Shown: in pieces, positions 42,221-54,475 of the stretch | How the letters are laid out: the number at the start of each line of letters is the position of its first letter | How positions within the stretch are numbered: position 1 is the first letter of the stretch | NCBI GenBank assembly: GCA_036365145.1 | Contig: JAEOAD010000015.1 | Location: forward strand, 39,997,001-40,061,000 | Length of the DNA: 64,000 nucleotides | Source: Orientallactaga sibirica | Taxonomy: Eukaryota > Chordata > Mammalia > Rodentia > Dipodidae | Direction of reading: 5' to 3' | The notes under the pieces: model-generated | Database searches by the model: none | Told to the model about the DNA's origin: nothing | The model's input: only the letters and a program-made list of their open reading frames with translations | Made by a program: the position numbers and the translations under genes

Positions 42221-43029
42221 AGAGGTCCTTAGAGATTCCAGAAGCCCCCAATATTGCCATTGCTTTTGGTTGTCTACTAAAACAAAATGGCTTGCTTAAG
42301 ACACGACACACTTCGGCTGCAGAACATAGAGAAATCAAGCTGGAACTGAGCTAGAAGCTTCCTCCATGTTGCTGACATTCATAGTGACAAAAGGTGCTGC
42401 ACAGGCAGCTGGGGGAGAAAAGTTATCAAATATCCTACCTACCCAGCTGCAGATCCTGGGTCAAAGAAAGGTTTGCCCACAGGTGCAATAGTGGCACAAT
42501 TCTTTGGGGGGGGGATAACCAACCACTTTCTGATTGGATTTGAGGTCCATTGCCCAGAGGGGAATTCAGACCTGATCAAAAAGGTAAACCTGGTCAAAAG
42601 CCTATGACTGGGAGGTTCACAAGCCCTGGCAGTGTGGGTTCTACTACAATTGTTTTTGCTAAATAAATGTAGTCAAACTGCCTTCTGAATATTTTGTTTA
42701 TACTTATAGACTCACAGTCTTGGTCAGAGACGCTTCTTTTTGCAGTGGGGACTGGTTAATGCAGAGATCATAACTGGTTAAATGCTGAGAATAAGTGACT
42801 TTTTAGTATCCTAACCAGGAAATATATATCACCCCCTCCAGGGCCTAGGAAACATCATAGAAGAGGCTGTTGTGACAATATACGAGCTGGAGACGAGGAG
42901 TGCTGTAAAACCCTCATGGGCCCCATCCCTCCCTGAGGAGCTATTGGCAGTTAATGTTTGCCATTAGAGGGGGAGTTGTTTTATTCACTGGTGATAGTAA
43001 ACTACTCATGCTCTAGTAAATAACCTCCA
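42221..43029. other. Intergenic, possible unclassified repeat
   Basis: 42221-42760 has a repeat-like look (for example 'ttggtcagagacgcttcttt' and 'ccaaccactttctgattgga', phrases that I associate with rodent interspersed elements) but I cannot name the family. 42760-43029 shows nothing. Confidence 0.35.
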
Positions 43030-43346
43030 CCGGCACTGGGGAGATGGTTCAACGAATAAAGCACCTGCCATGTAATACTAGATACCTAAGTTGGGGTCAC
43101 AGGCCCATATAAAAAGCCAGAAGCTGTGGTAAGTGTCTAAAGTCTCCATGTGGCTACATCAAGAAAGGAAGAGGAGACTGGAGAACTTTCTGGAAGCTTG
43201 TAAACAGCAGTGAACAATGAAAAAGAGACCCTGCCTCAAAACAAGATGGAAGGCAAATACCCATAGTAAAGTTGTCCTCTGACCTCTACAGGTATGCCAT
43301 GACGTGTGTGTGTGCACTCACATATATACATGCTAAATAAATAAAA
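43030..43346 (+). mobile_element. B4-like dimeric SINE
   Basis: Sense, 'cactggggagatggttcaac', B1-like centre, 'gagaccctgcctcaaaacaa', tail 'aagttgtcctctgacctcta'. Confidence 0.75.
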
Positions 43347-43664
43347 TGGTCCCTATCCCATGCTCATGAAAGCAACTCTAACTCAATAGTTGGGAGGAAG
43401 AGGGTCAGCAGGATTGGGAAGGGGATGAGAGGTAACATGGGAGTGAATATGGTCAAAATACATTCTACACATGTATGAAGTGGTCAGGAATAAGAAAGAA
43501 ATGAAGGCTGCAAGGCTTCGGCTTTAGGCATACTCTGGCGAGAGGGAACAAGGTGAGGGGAGCAAGGAGCTGTACTCTTGGGTCAACCACAGAAGCTCCA
43601 TTAGTCCTGTTTCATATTTTGGGACTCAATTTAAAGAGTATATTTTTTTAAAAATGCTCAAGTG

Positions 43665-43830
43665 AGCTGGGTGTAGTGGTGCACACCTTTAATCCTAGCA
43701 CTCAAGATGCTGAGGTAGGAGGACTGCCATGAGTTTAAGATCAGCCTGGGCTACAGAGTGAGTTCTAGATTAGCCTGGGCTAGAGTAAAATCCTACCTCA
43801 AAAAAAAAAAAAAAAAAAAAAAAAGAAAAA
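43665..43830 (+). mobile_element. B1 SINE
   Basis: Sense, 'gctgggtgtagtggtgcaca' to 'taaaatcctacctcaaaaaa' with a long A-tail. Confidence 0.92.
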
Positions 43831-43889
43831 GAAAAAGACAAGAAAAGAAAAGTAAATGTTCCACTGACTTGAAAAAGCAGCTTAAAAGT

Positions 43890-44040
43890 CATTACTAGAG
43901 CCAGGCATGGTGGTGCACGCCTTTAATCCCAGCACTTGGTGAATTGCTGTGAGTTCGAGGCCACTATAAGACTACATAGTGAATTCCAGGTCAACCTGGG
44001 CTAGAGCAAAACCCTACCTCAAAAAAAAAAAAAAAAAATC
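43890..44040 (+). mobile_element. B1 SINE
   Basis: Sense, 'gccaggcatggtggtgcacg' to 'aaaccctacctcaaaaaa'. A short piece in the first half is deleted. Confidence 0.92.
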
Positions 44041-44042
44041 AG

Positions 44043-44233
44043 GGGCTGGAGAGATGGCTTAGCGGTTAAGCGCTTGCCTGTGAAGCCTAAGGAGCCCGGT
44101 TCGAGGCTCGATTCCCCAGGACCCACATAAGCCAGATGCACAAGGAGGCACATGCATCTGGAGTTCGTTTGCAGTGCCTGGAGGCCCTGGCGTGCCCATT
44201 CTCTCTCTCTCTGCCTGTTTCTGTATCTCTCTC

Positions 44234-44281
<48 letters not shown>

Positions 44282-44285
44282 ATTT
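44043..44285 (+). mobile_element. DIP-like SINE with expanded tail
   Basis: Sense and close to consensus, 'ggggctggagagatggctta' to about eleven AAAT units (44236-44281). Confidence 0.94.
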
Positions 44286-44362
44286 TTAAAAATCATTAAT
44301 AGAGAGAAATCTCATAGATAGGGCCAGGGCTTTCCTTCATATTTTAAAAAAAAAAAAAAAGG

Positions 44363-44605
44363 TCAGGCTGGAGTAATGGCTTAGCAGTTAAGCACTTGCC
44401 TGCAAAGCCTAAGGCAAGGATTCATGTTCAACTCTCCAGGTCCCAAGTAAGCCAGACACACAATGTGATGCAAGTACACAAGATTGCACATGCACACAAG
44501 ATGGCACACACATCTGGAGTTTAATTACAGTGGCTGGAGGCCTTGGCACACCAATTCTCTTCCCCTTATTCTCTCTCTCTCTGATAAAAAAAATAATTCT
44601 TTTAA
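44363..44605 (+). mobile_element. DIP-like SINE, long variant
   Basis: Sense; extra block 'gtgatgcaagtacacaagat' followed by 'tgcacatgcacacaagatgg' between the B box and the 'catctggagttt' body. Same design as 15657 and 26306. Confidence 0.88.
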
Positions 44606-44761
44606 AGATCAAAAGAGCTAAATGTTTACTAAGCTCAGGGAATCCCTTTACCCCTCCCTTACCATTCACAAAATCTAGGTGGCCCTTCCACTTAAGGAAG
44701 TTTATACATAAAGTTTACATCATTTACAAATATGTGTTTGCTCATTTCTAAAGTGAAAAGG

Positions 44762-44855
44762 AGAGTTTAGGAATACAATTCAGTAGTACAGTACTTGCCT
44801 AGCATGTGCAAGACCTTGGATTTTAATCCCCAGTACTGAAAAATAAAATTGAAAG
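44762..44855 (+). mobile_element. ID-like SINE, old
   Basis: 'ttcagtagtacagtacttgc', 'ctagcatgtgcaagaccttg', 'ttttaatccccagtactgaa' matches the ID/tRNA-Ala-type SINE. Confidence 0.6.
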
Positions 44856-44899
44856 GCAGACACCTATATTCTGTGACTGAGTCAGGCCTCCTAGTCTTA

Positions 44900-45035
44900 A
44901 AACTGGGATTAATCCCTACACTCGGGAGGCAGAGGTAGGAGGATCACCATGAGTTTGAGACCACGCTGAGACTACATAGTGAATTCCAGGTCAGCCTGGG
45001 CCAGAGTGAGTCTCTACCTAGAAAAAGAAACTGGG
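44900..45035 (+). mobile_element. B1 SINE, 5'-truncated
   Basis: Sense, begins at 'actgggattaatccctacac', ends 'gagtctctacctagaaaaag'. Confidence 0.9.
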
Positions 45036-45314
45036 ATTAAATAGGGAGCATTATCTTTGTCAATCCTTTTAGGACTGTTCCCAGAAGCTATGCAAATTAA
45101 CATTCTCATGTAGTGGGTCTTTGGGGAAGCTATGTATACCAGCAATCAGAAAGCTGAGGCGGGGCTGGGATACTAGCAAGTTCCAGGCCAGCCAAGAGAC
45201 ATAGTGAGAACTGTCTCAAAAGAAAAAGAAAAAAGCTATGAATGATGTGTCTATGTAATTTTAGAGCAAATACCAGCCAGTGAATGAGCCAGCACAGTAA
45301 AGCATTCAGCTGAG

Positions 45315-45479
45315 TTTTTTTTTTTTTTTTTTGGTTTTTCTAGGTAGGGTTTCACTCTGGTCCAGGCTGACCTGGAATTAACTATGTAGTCTCAGGGTGG
45401 TCTCGAACTCTCGGCAATCCTCCTACCTCTGCCTCCCGAGTGCTGGGATTAAAGGTATGCACCACCACGCCCGGCTTCA
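45315..45479 (-). mobile_element. B1 SINE
   Basis: Antisense, 'ttttctaggtagggtttcac' to 'gcaccaccacgcccggcttc', close to consensus. Flanked by 'ttcagctgag' on both sides, a clear target-site duplication. Confidence 0.94.
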
Positions 45480-46194
45480 GCTGAGTCTTTTAACAAGTTA
45501 CATAATTGGAGAAGGATACCCATATGGTATGTTAGAAAGATTCAGAATTTTGAAGCCAGGAAAATGTAAACTGGAGAACTGGATCAGCAGTTTAACAAAA
45601 AAAGGGCTTATGGCCTTAGAATCTGTATCTTAATCTGTAATAGAAAGGTCATGATAGCCATTTGGTGTTCTTGGGAACATTTTGAATGTGCAAAGACAAG
45701 CACTAAGTCAATGCATGCAGCCAAGTGGAATGTGACTTGTTTTGCCTGTGACATAGCCACTGTGGACTTGAAACAGGAGGGAGCAGCTCTGCTCTGAGTG
45801 AGCCCTGCTAGACTGGATTCTTACCCAAGGAGTGGTAATGTATTATTGCTCCTGGGCTGCAAGACAATCCTCAAGGTCAGTAGCAAATTGTATGGGAATC
45901 AGAATTGCAGCAAAGACAGAAACAGCAAGCCTAATTTCAAGCAGAAAAGGCACCCCTCAGGGTAGAAGCCTTGAAATTTGGAAAACTCAACTGAGGGCTG
46001 AATTTGGGAGCAGGGTATCTTAGGCTGACTAATTGAGAATTCTTCAATAGTAACCAAAAATCCTCTGAGTTGAGGAGGAACTACAGGGAATGGGGCAGGC
46101 CACTTGCAAAAGCAGTCATTGGTAACTGCCTCAACCACAACTTTTCTGGCTGAACCCTGGACTCCCAGAGCTTCAGCCAGTCTTCAACCATGCA
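45480..46194. other. Intergenic, no feature recognised
   Basis: Unique-looking; the short open frames (45832-46138) have no recognisable content. Confidence 0.45.
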
Positions 46195-46199
46195 ATTTT

Positions 46200-46395
46200 T
46201 TTTTTTTTAAAATAATTTTTAAAAATATTTTATTTATTTACTTGAGAGAAACAGAGAATGGCCACTCTAGCCACTGCAAATGAACTCCAGACACATACAC
46301 CACCTTACGCATCTAGATTTTCATGGAGCATCGAACTTGGGTCCTTAAGCTTTGCAGGCAAGTACCTTAACCACTGAGCCATCTTTCCAGCCCTC
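46200..46395 (-). mobile_element. DIP-like SINE
   Basis: Antisense, 'tttatttatttacttgagag' to 'ctgagccatctttccagccc'. Flanking 'caaccatgcaa' on both sides (about 46185 and 46396) looks like its target-site duplication. Confidence 0.92.
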
Positions 46396-46419
46396 AACCA
46401 TGCAACTTTTTGGTTTTTG

Positions 46420-46560
46420 AGGGTTTTGTTGTTGTTGTTGTTGTTGTTTTGAGGTAGGGTCTCACTCTGACCCAGACTAACCTGGAATTAACTATGTAGT
46501 CTCAGGGTGGTCTCAAACTCACAAGAATCCTCCTACCTCTGCCTCCTGAGTGCAACCATG
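46420..46560 (-). mobile_element. B1 SINE, end truncated
   Basis: Antisense, (GTT)n then 'gaggtagggtctcactctga', to 'cctctgcctcctgagtgcaa', with the last third missing. Confidence 0.88.
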
Positions 46561-47000
46561 CAGTTTCTAAGTTAACCATATAATTCCCAAAAATGGGGGA
46601 TCTTTCTCTCAGACTGCCATAGCTCTGTGCCTTAAGCAGCTGACCTCTTATAGAAGTTGTGCTTTCCACCCTAAAGAACAACAGTGACTTTGGTGACCTA
46701 GCCCAGGGCCTGGCATATAGATTTGGGCTAAAATACTGGGTGGAAGGATATTGAGTCCATCCACAAGTATTAGTTCATTGTGCCTCCAAAAAGCCAACAT
46801 CATATCCATATTTTTACTGATGAGACTCAAGACCAGCTTGATTTGCAAAGTGTCCCCATTACATAGGAAAGACACTGCCTGCCCTTCTAGGATAATGAGA
46901 CATAAGAGAGAACTGGAATTTTTAAAATCTTTTATAAGGTGACATCCAGATAGCTCTGATCTCTATGCCAGTACCATCTCCTTGAGGTTAGCTCTATTTT
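46561..47000. other. TEX38 downstream flank / 3'UTR region
   Basis: TEX38 (- strand) ends at 47001, so its 3'UTR runs leftwards through here. I find no AATAAA (TTTATT on +) within the first few hundred bases; the poly(A) site is not located. A short L2-like phrase ('cccagggcctggcatataga') lies at about 46701. Confidence 0.4.
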
Positions 47001-48405
<1,405 letters not shown>

Positions 48406-48407
48406 AC

Positions 48408-48411
48408 CCAT
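48408..48411 (-). CDS. TEX38: TEX38, proposed first coding exon (ATG G|)
   Basis: On the minus strand 'acaaacATGG' is followed by a consensus 'gtaagt' donor. Joined to 47647 it gives M-V-W-I-S-L-Y-F, in frame, with an intron of about 760 bases (48407-47648). The phase fits exactly, and the context (A at -3, G at +4) is favourable. This exon call is an inference from splice signals; a longer first exon elsewhere between 47.7 and 48.7 kb cannot be excluded. Confidence 0.5.
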
Positions 48412-48685
48412 GTTTGTGATTAGAGAACCACTGCTGGGTACATTCCCCAGCTGGGAGTGGATCAGAGAACACAGCATTGGGCACCCCACAATTTGTACAA
48501 GTTCTGAACAAATTGTCAGGAGAAAACCTCCTCAAGGGATCTGTTGGGCATTGCTAGAAATGGGCTGGGACTGTAAGGAGGCTGGCCTGAACCATTGGAC
48601 ATGGCCAGGGACCCTGGGCTGTGGGGTTGCAGCTGGCCCTATCGTTAGGAGTCCCTGGCAACGGTGACTGGCCTTCCCTTCATTG

Positions 48686-49212
48686 TAGTGTGCCCTGTCA
48701 TGGCCCAGAGTGGGCAGAACTGGCGAGGCCCTCCCCCTGGACCCCAAAAGGCTCTGACCATTCCATAAGTCAGACTTTGCCCCCCACAGTTCCTGACCTT
48801 GTGGCTAGCTGCCCAAGAGACCCTTATGTGGTTGAAGTCATGTAGCCTTTTCACCATCTCTCTCATCCCCAAAGCCTTTGAAGTCACAGCCTTCTGCCAT
48901 TCCCCTTCTCTCTTCCTCTTATCTTCTCTCAACTCCTTCCCCCACAGCTTTGAAGTTACTAGTTCTTCCACCACCTAGATAACAGCCCATAAACTATGCA
49001 TTCGACTGCCATATAGTCTGTATGTGCCATCTCAACCTTCCCCAAGTGTTTATAAACCCACTCCCCTTTTGAATAAACGTGTGCTGTCCATCAGACAGTT
49101 TCCCAGGTGTTCATTGCCCATCATCTTCGTCATCGGTCATGAACTCACCCGCTGCTCCAGGAAGGACCCTGCTGTTTCCCTCCCAACAACTCCCTCCCTT
49201 GCCCAGAACATC
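48686..49212 (+). mobile_element. Candidate solo retroviral LTR, relic
   Basis: A TG...CA unit of about 525 bases: 'tgtagtgtgccctgtcatgg' at the left, a pyrimidine-rich middle, 'gtttataaacccactcccct' (TATA-like) at about 49050, 'ttttgaataaacgtgtgctg' (AATAAA) at about 49070, and 'gcccagaaca' at the right, followed by 'tcggtggccaacgaccccgg'. The TATA/AATAAA spacing resembles a rodent ERV LTR. No retroviral gene remains. Family not identified. Confidence 0.5.
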
Positions 49213-49339
49213 GGTGGCCAACGACCCCGGGAAACGGTAATGGTAAAGACCCACAGGGATCCAAGTGGACAACGTCTTCTTTGGCTCCTACAATCTCTTT
49301 TTATTTCATTCTGTTCCTTAAGCTAATGCTGGCAAATGT

Positions 49340-49862
49340 TCTTTGTGCATTAGACCCTGTGGGAACCCCTTTCTATCTGGTCCTGCATCTTTCCAACATA
49401 ACCTCCCTCCCATCCTTCATAGTCCTTTCCCTATGGCCAAGCCAGATTCAGCAATAGATCCCTCTTACTCACATTTCCAGAGTTTTGCTCATGCTGCTTC
49501 TTAACTCAGGAGTGCCCCTTCCCTCATTTCTTTTTTAATGTTTTTCAAATTTTTTTATTTGTTTGAAAGAGAAAAAGAGGCAGAGAGAGAGAAAGAGAGA
49601 GAGATACAGAGAATGGGCATGCCAGACCTTCCAGCCACTGCAAATAAACTCTAGATGCATATGCCATCTTGTGCATCTGGCTTATGTGGGTCCTGGGGAA
49701 TGGAACCTGGGTCCTTTGGCTTTGCAGGCAAGCGCCTTAACTTCTAAGCCATCTCTGTAGCCCCTTTCCCTCATTTTCTATCACTGAACAACTGCTTATC
49801 CTCCCAGGCTCAGCTTAAACCCTGCAGTCTTTCTGGTTGTCTTCCCAGAACCACTTCATCTT
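49340..49862 (+). mobile_element. L2 relic split by a DIP insertion
   Basis: 'tcaggagtgccccttccctc' before and 'caggctcagcttaaaccctg', 'gttgtcttcccagaaccact' after the insertion follow L2 3'-region order. The interrupting DIP is at 49540-49762, with 'ccttccctcattt' and 'ctttccctcattt' on its sides. Confidence 0.6.
49540..49762 (-). mobile_element. DIP-like SINE in the L2
   Basis: Antisense, 'ttttatttgtttgaaagaga' to 'ctaagccatctctgtagccc'. Confidence 0.92.
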
Positions 49863-50036
49863 CAGTTGAAGAGACCTGAAGAGCTGTCTAGTCCAATTCC
49901 TACCAGATGCTTGAATCCTGGCCTTTCCTACACAGCAACCAATTGCCCAGAACTCATTTGGGGCAGGGATGTTCTTACTACCTCCCTGGGGCAGCTCAAT
50001 CCATTTATTGACAGGTCAGTTAAAAAAATTCTTCCT

Positions 50037-50218
50037 GGGGATGGAGAGATAGCTCTGTGGTTAAAGGCACTTGCTCTAAATTCTGCCAGCCTGGATTCGG
50101 TTCCTCAGTATCCACATAAAGCCAAACGCACAAAGTGACACATGCATGTATAGTTTGTTTGCAATGGCAGACAGGCCTGGTGTGCCCACCCTCTCTCCTT
50201 ACAAATAAATACAATAGT
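50037..50218 (+). mobile_element. DIP-like SINE
   Basis: Sense, 'ggggatggagagatagctct' to 'ccttacaaataaatacaa'. Followed directly by an antisense copy. Confidence 0.9.
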
Positions 50219-50221
50219 TTT

Positions 50222-50412
50222 GAATTTATTTATTTATTTATTTGCAAGCAGAGAGATAGAAGAGAGACGAGAATGGGTTTGCCAGGGCCTCCAGCTGCTG
50301 TAAACAAACTCCAGATGCATGTGCCACTTTGTGCATCTGGCTTTATATGGGTACTGGGAAATTGAATCTGGGGCATTAGCCTTTGTAAGCAAGTGACTTA
50401 ACCACTGCCCCT
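50222..50412 (-). mobile_element. DIP-like SINE
   Basis: Antisense, 'tttatttatttatttgcaag' to 'gtgacttaaccactgcccc'. Forms a close inverted pair with 50037-50218. Confidence 0.9.
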
Positions 50413-50435
50413 TGTGACTTTCTACCAGCTGGACC

Positions 50436-50436
50436 T

Positions 50437-50485
<49 letters not shown>

Positions 50486-50790
50486 TTTAGTATGTGTGGT
50501 GTGGTTATTATATGTATGGTGTGTGCATCCCGTGTTGTCCCTTATTGCTATTCTGATTTGTTTCCTTAAGATGGAACCTCTCACTGAGCCTGGAGCTCAG
50601 AATGGCTTACCAGCAAGCCCCAGGGAGTCTCTGGTCTTCACCCAACTCGTCCCACAGAACCAGGGTTACAGTCCTGCCATGGCCACACTTGGCTTTTTAC
50701 ATGGGTGCTGAGGATCAAACTCAGATGGCCTCGGGCCCTCCTGTTTGTCTGTAAGTGCTCTTAAACACTGAGCCATTTCCCAGCCCTAGA
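50436..50790 (-). mobile_element. B4-like SINE with (TG)22 tail
   Basis: Antisense: (TG)22 at 50441-50484 is the CA-rich B4 tail, then 'aacctctcactgagcctgga', 'gggtgctgaggatcaaactc' and 'ctgagccatttcccagccct'. Confidence 0.75.
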
Positions 50791-50794
50791 CACC

Positions 50795-50900
50795 ACCTCT
50801 TAAGGGTTTGACCTCCCAAAATCATGCCACCAGCTGGGGACCAAATATTTAAAACAGGAGCTTATTGGAGACATTTCAGATTCAACCCATAATGGGCACT
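50795..50900 (+). mobile_element. Fragment of an unclassified rodent repeat
   Basis: 'atgccaccagctggggacca', 'acatttcagattcaaccc' is the same kind of sequence as in 63850-63925 ('accaccagctgaggaccaag'). Confidence 0.5.
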
Positions 50901-51244
50901 ATTTACACAGAGTTCTTTCTCCCAGGGTCCACTTTCCCTTGGCTCTCTACTTAGCTTTTTGTTCCTCTTTGATGGGTTCTCTTTCCCCTGGTCTCTAAGT
51001 GATGGTATGCTACATATTATTCTATATATATCCACTCCCCAGTGACCTCATCAACATTCACGGCATTAAATATCAGATATGCTGGCAATTCACAACTTTA
51101 CACCTCCAGCTTGGAGCATACCTTGGAACTGTGGACTCACATACCCAACAGCATGGTTGACACCCACTCCTTGACTGTTACTTCAATCCTAGGTAAAAGG
51201 TAGGTCAACTTTATCACCCTTAGAAGAATTTCCATCTTTGCTCC

Positions 51245-51590
51245 ACATACCCTAAATTCCACGAGCAGCCAGAATGTTACTCCTCTACTCAAAAAATCTA
51301 CAGTGACTTCCCATCTCACTCAGATTGAAAACTGGATCTTATCCAAGGCCTCCAAAGCCCCAAGCAATCTTACTGACTCCCTCCCCCTCTGCCAAATCCT
51401 TGGTGTCATTTCTACCTCTTTCCAGTCACCACTGATATAACCTCCTTAATGTTTCACAACAGGCCACTTGCTGTTCCCTCTAGCTGGAAGACTGTTTCTC
51501 CAGATATTCATACAGATCATTCCCCCATTTCCTTCAGGTCTCTGCTTGAATAAACCCTTATCTCTATCTCTCATACCCAGTTTTGTTTTT
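51245..51590 (+). mobile_element. L2 (CR1-like LINE) 3' end
   Basis: Typical L2 order: 'agtgacttcccatctcactc', 'ttatccaaggcctccaaagc', 'cacttgctgttccctctagc', 'ttcaggtctctgcttgaata'. Confidence 0.8.
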
Positions 51591-52240
51591 CTGCATAGCA
51601 TACATTATCACCTAACAATAGGTATTCATTTTCTGTTTCTACTAAAATGTAAGCACCAAGAATTAATGTAAACAAGGACCCAAGAAATTTCAGATGGTAA
51701 TAACTGTGAAAACGATAGAATGAAATATTGAGGTATAAAATAGACTATAAAAGGCTAGGAAGATCTATCAAGAAAAGCCCCTTTGAAGTGCTGAAATGTG
51801 AACTGAATTCTAGCCATGGATACAGGCCAGCAAACTTGGAATTACTAATCTTCCACTACATTGCTCCCAACACCAATCTGATAATCTAAGAGTACACGTT
51901 GCATTGCACAGAGTTAGAGGCTCTGTCTCTGCTTCAAAGATCCTGACAAGGACTCCTGCGAGGCAAACTGACTCCCCTCACAAAGGGTCCAATCAAAGTG
52001 GGGTAAGTAAGACACAAAGATTAATGCCACTGTCCTTGACACAGGAGTTCACAACTGGTTCAGGAAGTGAAGAAGATGGTGCAGTTTGGTGCAAAGAGCC
52101 TGAATAAAGACTTGTCAAGGCGAATTTGCAATGTCTTCTGAGGGGAACAGAGTAATTCAGTTTGGCTGCAGCTCCAGTTAGGTGCCAGGAAGCAGAAGGA
52201 AACAAGACTAATGGAGGCAGCTGTCAATCTTGAGGAAAGT
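51591..52240. other. Intergenic, upstream of ATPAF1
   Basis: Unique-looking; no repeat or exon identified. Short open frames only. Confidence 0.45.
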
Positions 52241-52254
52241 TTTGTTTTGTTGGG

Positions 52255-52345
52255 TGGAACTTGGGCAAGTCACTTAACCAGCCTCAGTTTCCTCACGTGT
52301 AAAATAAGGATACGACCTACTTCAGAGGATATGGAAACCAATGAA
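52255..52345 (-). mobile_element. MIR relic
   Basis: 'ggaacttgggcaagtcactt', 'aaccagcctcagtttcctca', 'cgtgtaaaataaggatac' is antisense MIR. Confidence 0.75.
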
Positions 52346-52489
52346 ATGTTCTGCAGATGAAAAACCTCAGTAAAGAGAAGCTGCAGCTGTGATGACAGTT
52401 GGTCAAACAGCCTTTGCTGTTGGACTGATTGCACAGCTAAGAGCCAAGTGAATTTAGAAAACAGCAAGCTCCCTGAGAACCCCAAAGTC

Positions 52490-53120
52490 CCCGCCAGGTT
52501 TCCAGAAAAGACTTGGCGCGCAGAGGCTGCTGGTCCCCGAGAGGGAGGGCGTGGATCACGGCGGGCTCCCGGGAGGCCGCGACATCCTCAGATTGGCAAG
52601 AGCGCACGGGCCGAGTCCGGGGCGAGCAGGCCCCTCGCGTCCCCCTACCCGCCCCTCTCCTGCCCGGAACCTTAGACGCGCGGAACCTCGGTGTCGGAGC
52701 AAGGACGTCGCGGACCTAGAAGACGATGGAGCCGGCGCGCGGGCCGGGGCCCGAGGCCGACGCGCCCGAGGAGGAGGACGAGGAGAAAGCGGAGGTCCAG
52801 GCGGCCATGGCGGCAGTGGTGTCGGCCGCGGGTGGCGCGGGCCCAGCCGTCCTACAAGTGGCCGGCCTCTACCGAGGTCTGTGTGCGGTGCGCAGCCGCG
52901 CCCTGGGCCTGGGGTTCGTGTCACCCGCACAGCTGCGCGTGTTCCCCGTCCGCCGCGGCCCGGGCCGGCCCTCCGGGAACGCGGACGGCAGTGGGGTCGG
53001 GGACGAGCTCGAAGCCAACCCTTTCTACGGCCGCTACCGGGACAAGATACAGCAGCTGCGCAGGTGCGGTCCCGGCCGGCTGCCGGGGTTTGGTCGCGGG
53101 GAGGCGGAAGGATGGGCCGC
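52490..53120 (+). promoter_or_regulatory. ATPAF1: CpG island: ATPAF1 promoter and exon 1
   Basis: Abrupt change from AT-rich DNA to a GC- and CpG-dense block spanning the 5'UTR, exon 1 and the start of intron 1. No TATA box near the coding start. 'aaggacgtcgcgg' at about 52703 contains a CRE-like GACGTC core. Housekeeping-type promoter, as expected for a mitochondrial assembly factor. Confidence 0.88.
52807..53063 (+). CDS. ATPAF1: ATPAF1 exon 1 (mitochondrial F1 assembly factor)
   Basis: ATPAF1 (yeast Atp11p family) is a matrix chaperone that binds the F1 beta subunit during ATP-synthase assembly. The start chosen is ATG at 52807 in a perfect gccATGg context; it gives [20 protein letters not shown] followed by an Arg-rich, Ala/Leu-rich presequence ([16 protein letters not shown]) of matrix-targeting type. 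It continues to [17 protein letters not shown] and ends with AG before 'gtgcgg' (85 codons plus two bases). An in-frame ATG at 52726 (aagacgATGg) would add 27 acidic residues (contains EEEDEEKAE). Longer open frames in the other phases are GC-rich shadows. Confidence 0.93.
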
Positions 53121-53785
53121 GCGCTGGGCCGTAGACATTGCTGATCCGTGGGCACTGGGAAGGTAGCTGCTGTAACTGTGTATCGAGGCTCAGAGGGGCT
53201 AGTTCGCTTATCTAAGATCACACCAGTAGTCTCAGCAAAATCCTTGCTCGTCCCACAGTCGTCCTTCTGCTACACTTCTCAGAATGCTCAGGTGGACTAT
53301 TAAAGATCTACGAGGGAGGCAGCTCAGTGAGATTTGTCCTCGGTGTCGAATTGGGGACATGAAGCCTTCCAGAGGAGGGACTTGACAGGATCAAGATCCC
53401 ATGTTGGATTGGCTGAGACCCGATCCAAACTACGGGTTCCCAGGCTCCTGGCCTAGGGCCCTGACTGTATAGAAAGGAGGTTGGGAATGGGAGAATTGTT
53501 GCAAATGTCACATTTGGATCATTCCGTAACGGGGTGTAAATGTAGACCCTTTTCTTTATTTTTTTAAACTTAGGGGTCTAGTTACCCTAAGTACCCTAAC
53601 TGTACCCTCCCCCTCATTTCGAACCTTTTCAGTAGGGTAACAAAACAGGTCTAGAGAGACAAAGATACTTGCCAAAAGGTCACAAAGCTAGCACTAGGTA
53701 GGTTATGGCTTGTCTGGCTGAACCTGAAGTTTCAAACATTATCCCTCACCTTCCAGAGGGTAAAACTTGGAGGTTACAAGGGGTT

Positions 53786-53885
53786 GTTGGGCTGGGGATG
53801 TGGCACAGTGAGAGAGCACCAGTCTAGCATGCACAAAGCCCTTGGTTCCATCTTCACCAATGCAAAAACAAAAATTTTATATATA
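53786..53885 (+). mobile_element. ID SINE
   Basis: 'gggctggggatgtggcacag', 'ctagcatgcacaaagccctt', then an A/T tail. Close to the rodent ID consensus. Confidence 0.75.
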
Positions 53886-54269
53886 TATAACAAGGAACTA
53901 ATATTAAGGTGGGTGTAGTGGGGTCCTAAAGTGTCCAAGGATGTCAAAATGTTAGGGGGTTGAGAGAGAGCTTGGTAGGATAAGAAGGCATGATCTTATG
54001 AAATAATGAAAGGAAACCAAACATTAAGGGCTAGAAATTCTCTGCATTCTGTCTCATCTAATTCCACTCCCTTAATTTACTCCTTCTTCTTCACCTGAAC
54101 TACTGACCATCATTCTCTAACTAGTGTCCCCCACTTCCAGTCTTGGATCCCATCACCTCTGTGCATTTCACTGTGATTTTAGTGATCTTTCTCAGTTTTT
54201 CAAGCAGTGATGGAACAAATAAATGAGTTCTTTTGCTGTCCTTCCAACACCATTTAGATGTTTTTGTGT

Positions 54270-54475
54270 CTTTTTTTTTTTTTTTTTAATTATCTCTTTA
54301 TTTGAGAGAGGGGGAATGGGCATGCCAGGGCCTCTTGCCACTGCAAACAAGCTCCAGATGCATGTGCCATTTTGTGCTCACTTTACGTGGGTACTGGGGA
54401 ATTAAAGCCAAACCAGCAGGCTTTGCACTCAAGCATCTTTAACCACTGAGCCATCATCTCTCCAGCCCTCAAGTG
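54270..54475 (-). mobile_element. DIP-like SINE
   Basis: Antisense, T-run, 'gagggggaatgggcatgcca' to 'gccatcatctctccagccct'. Confidence 0.9.

Noticed and set aside
52551..53221. Long open frames (146-221 codons) in other phases of the CpG island
   Set aside because: GC-rich, Arg/Pro-rich shadows of ATPAF1 exon 1; only the phase starting at 52807 gives the recognisable family sequence and a fitting splice phase.
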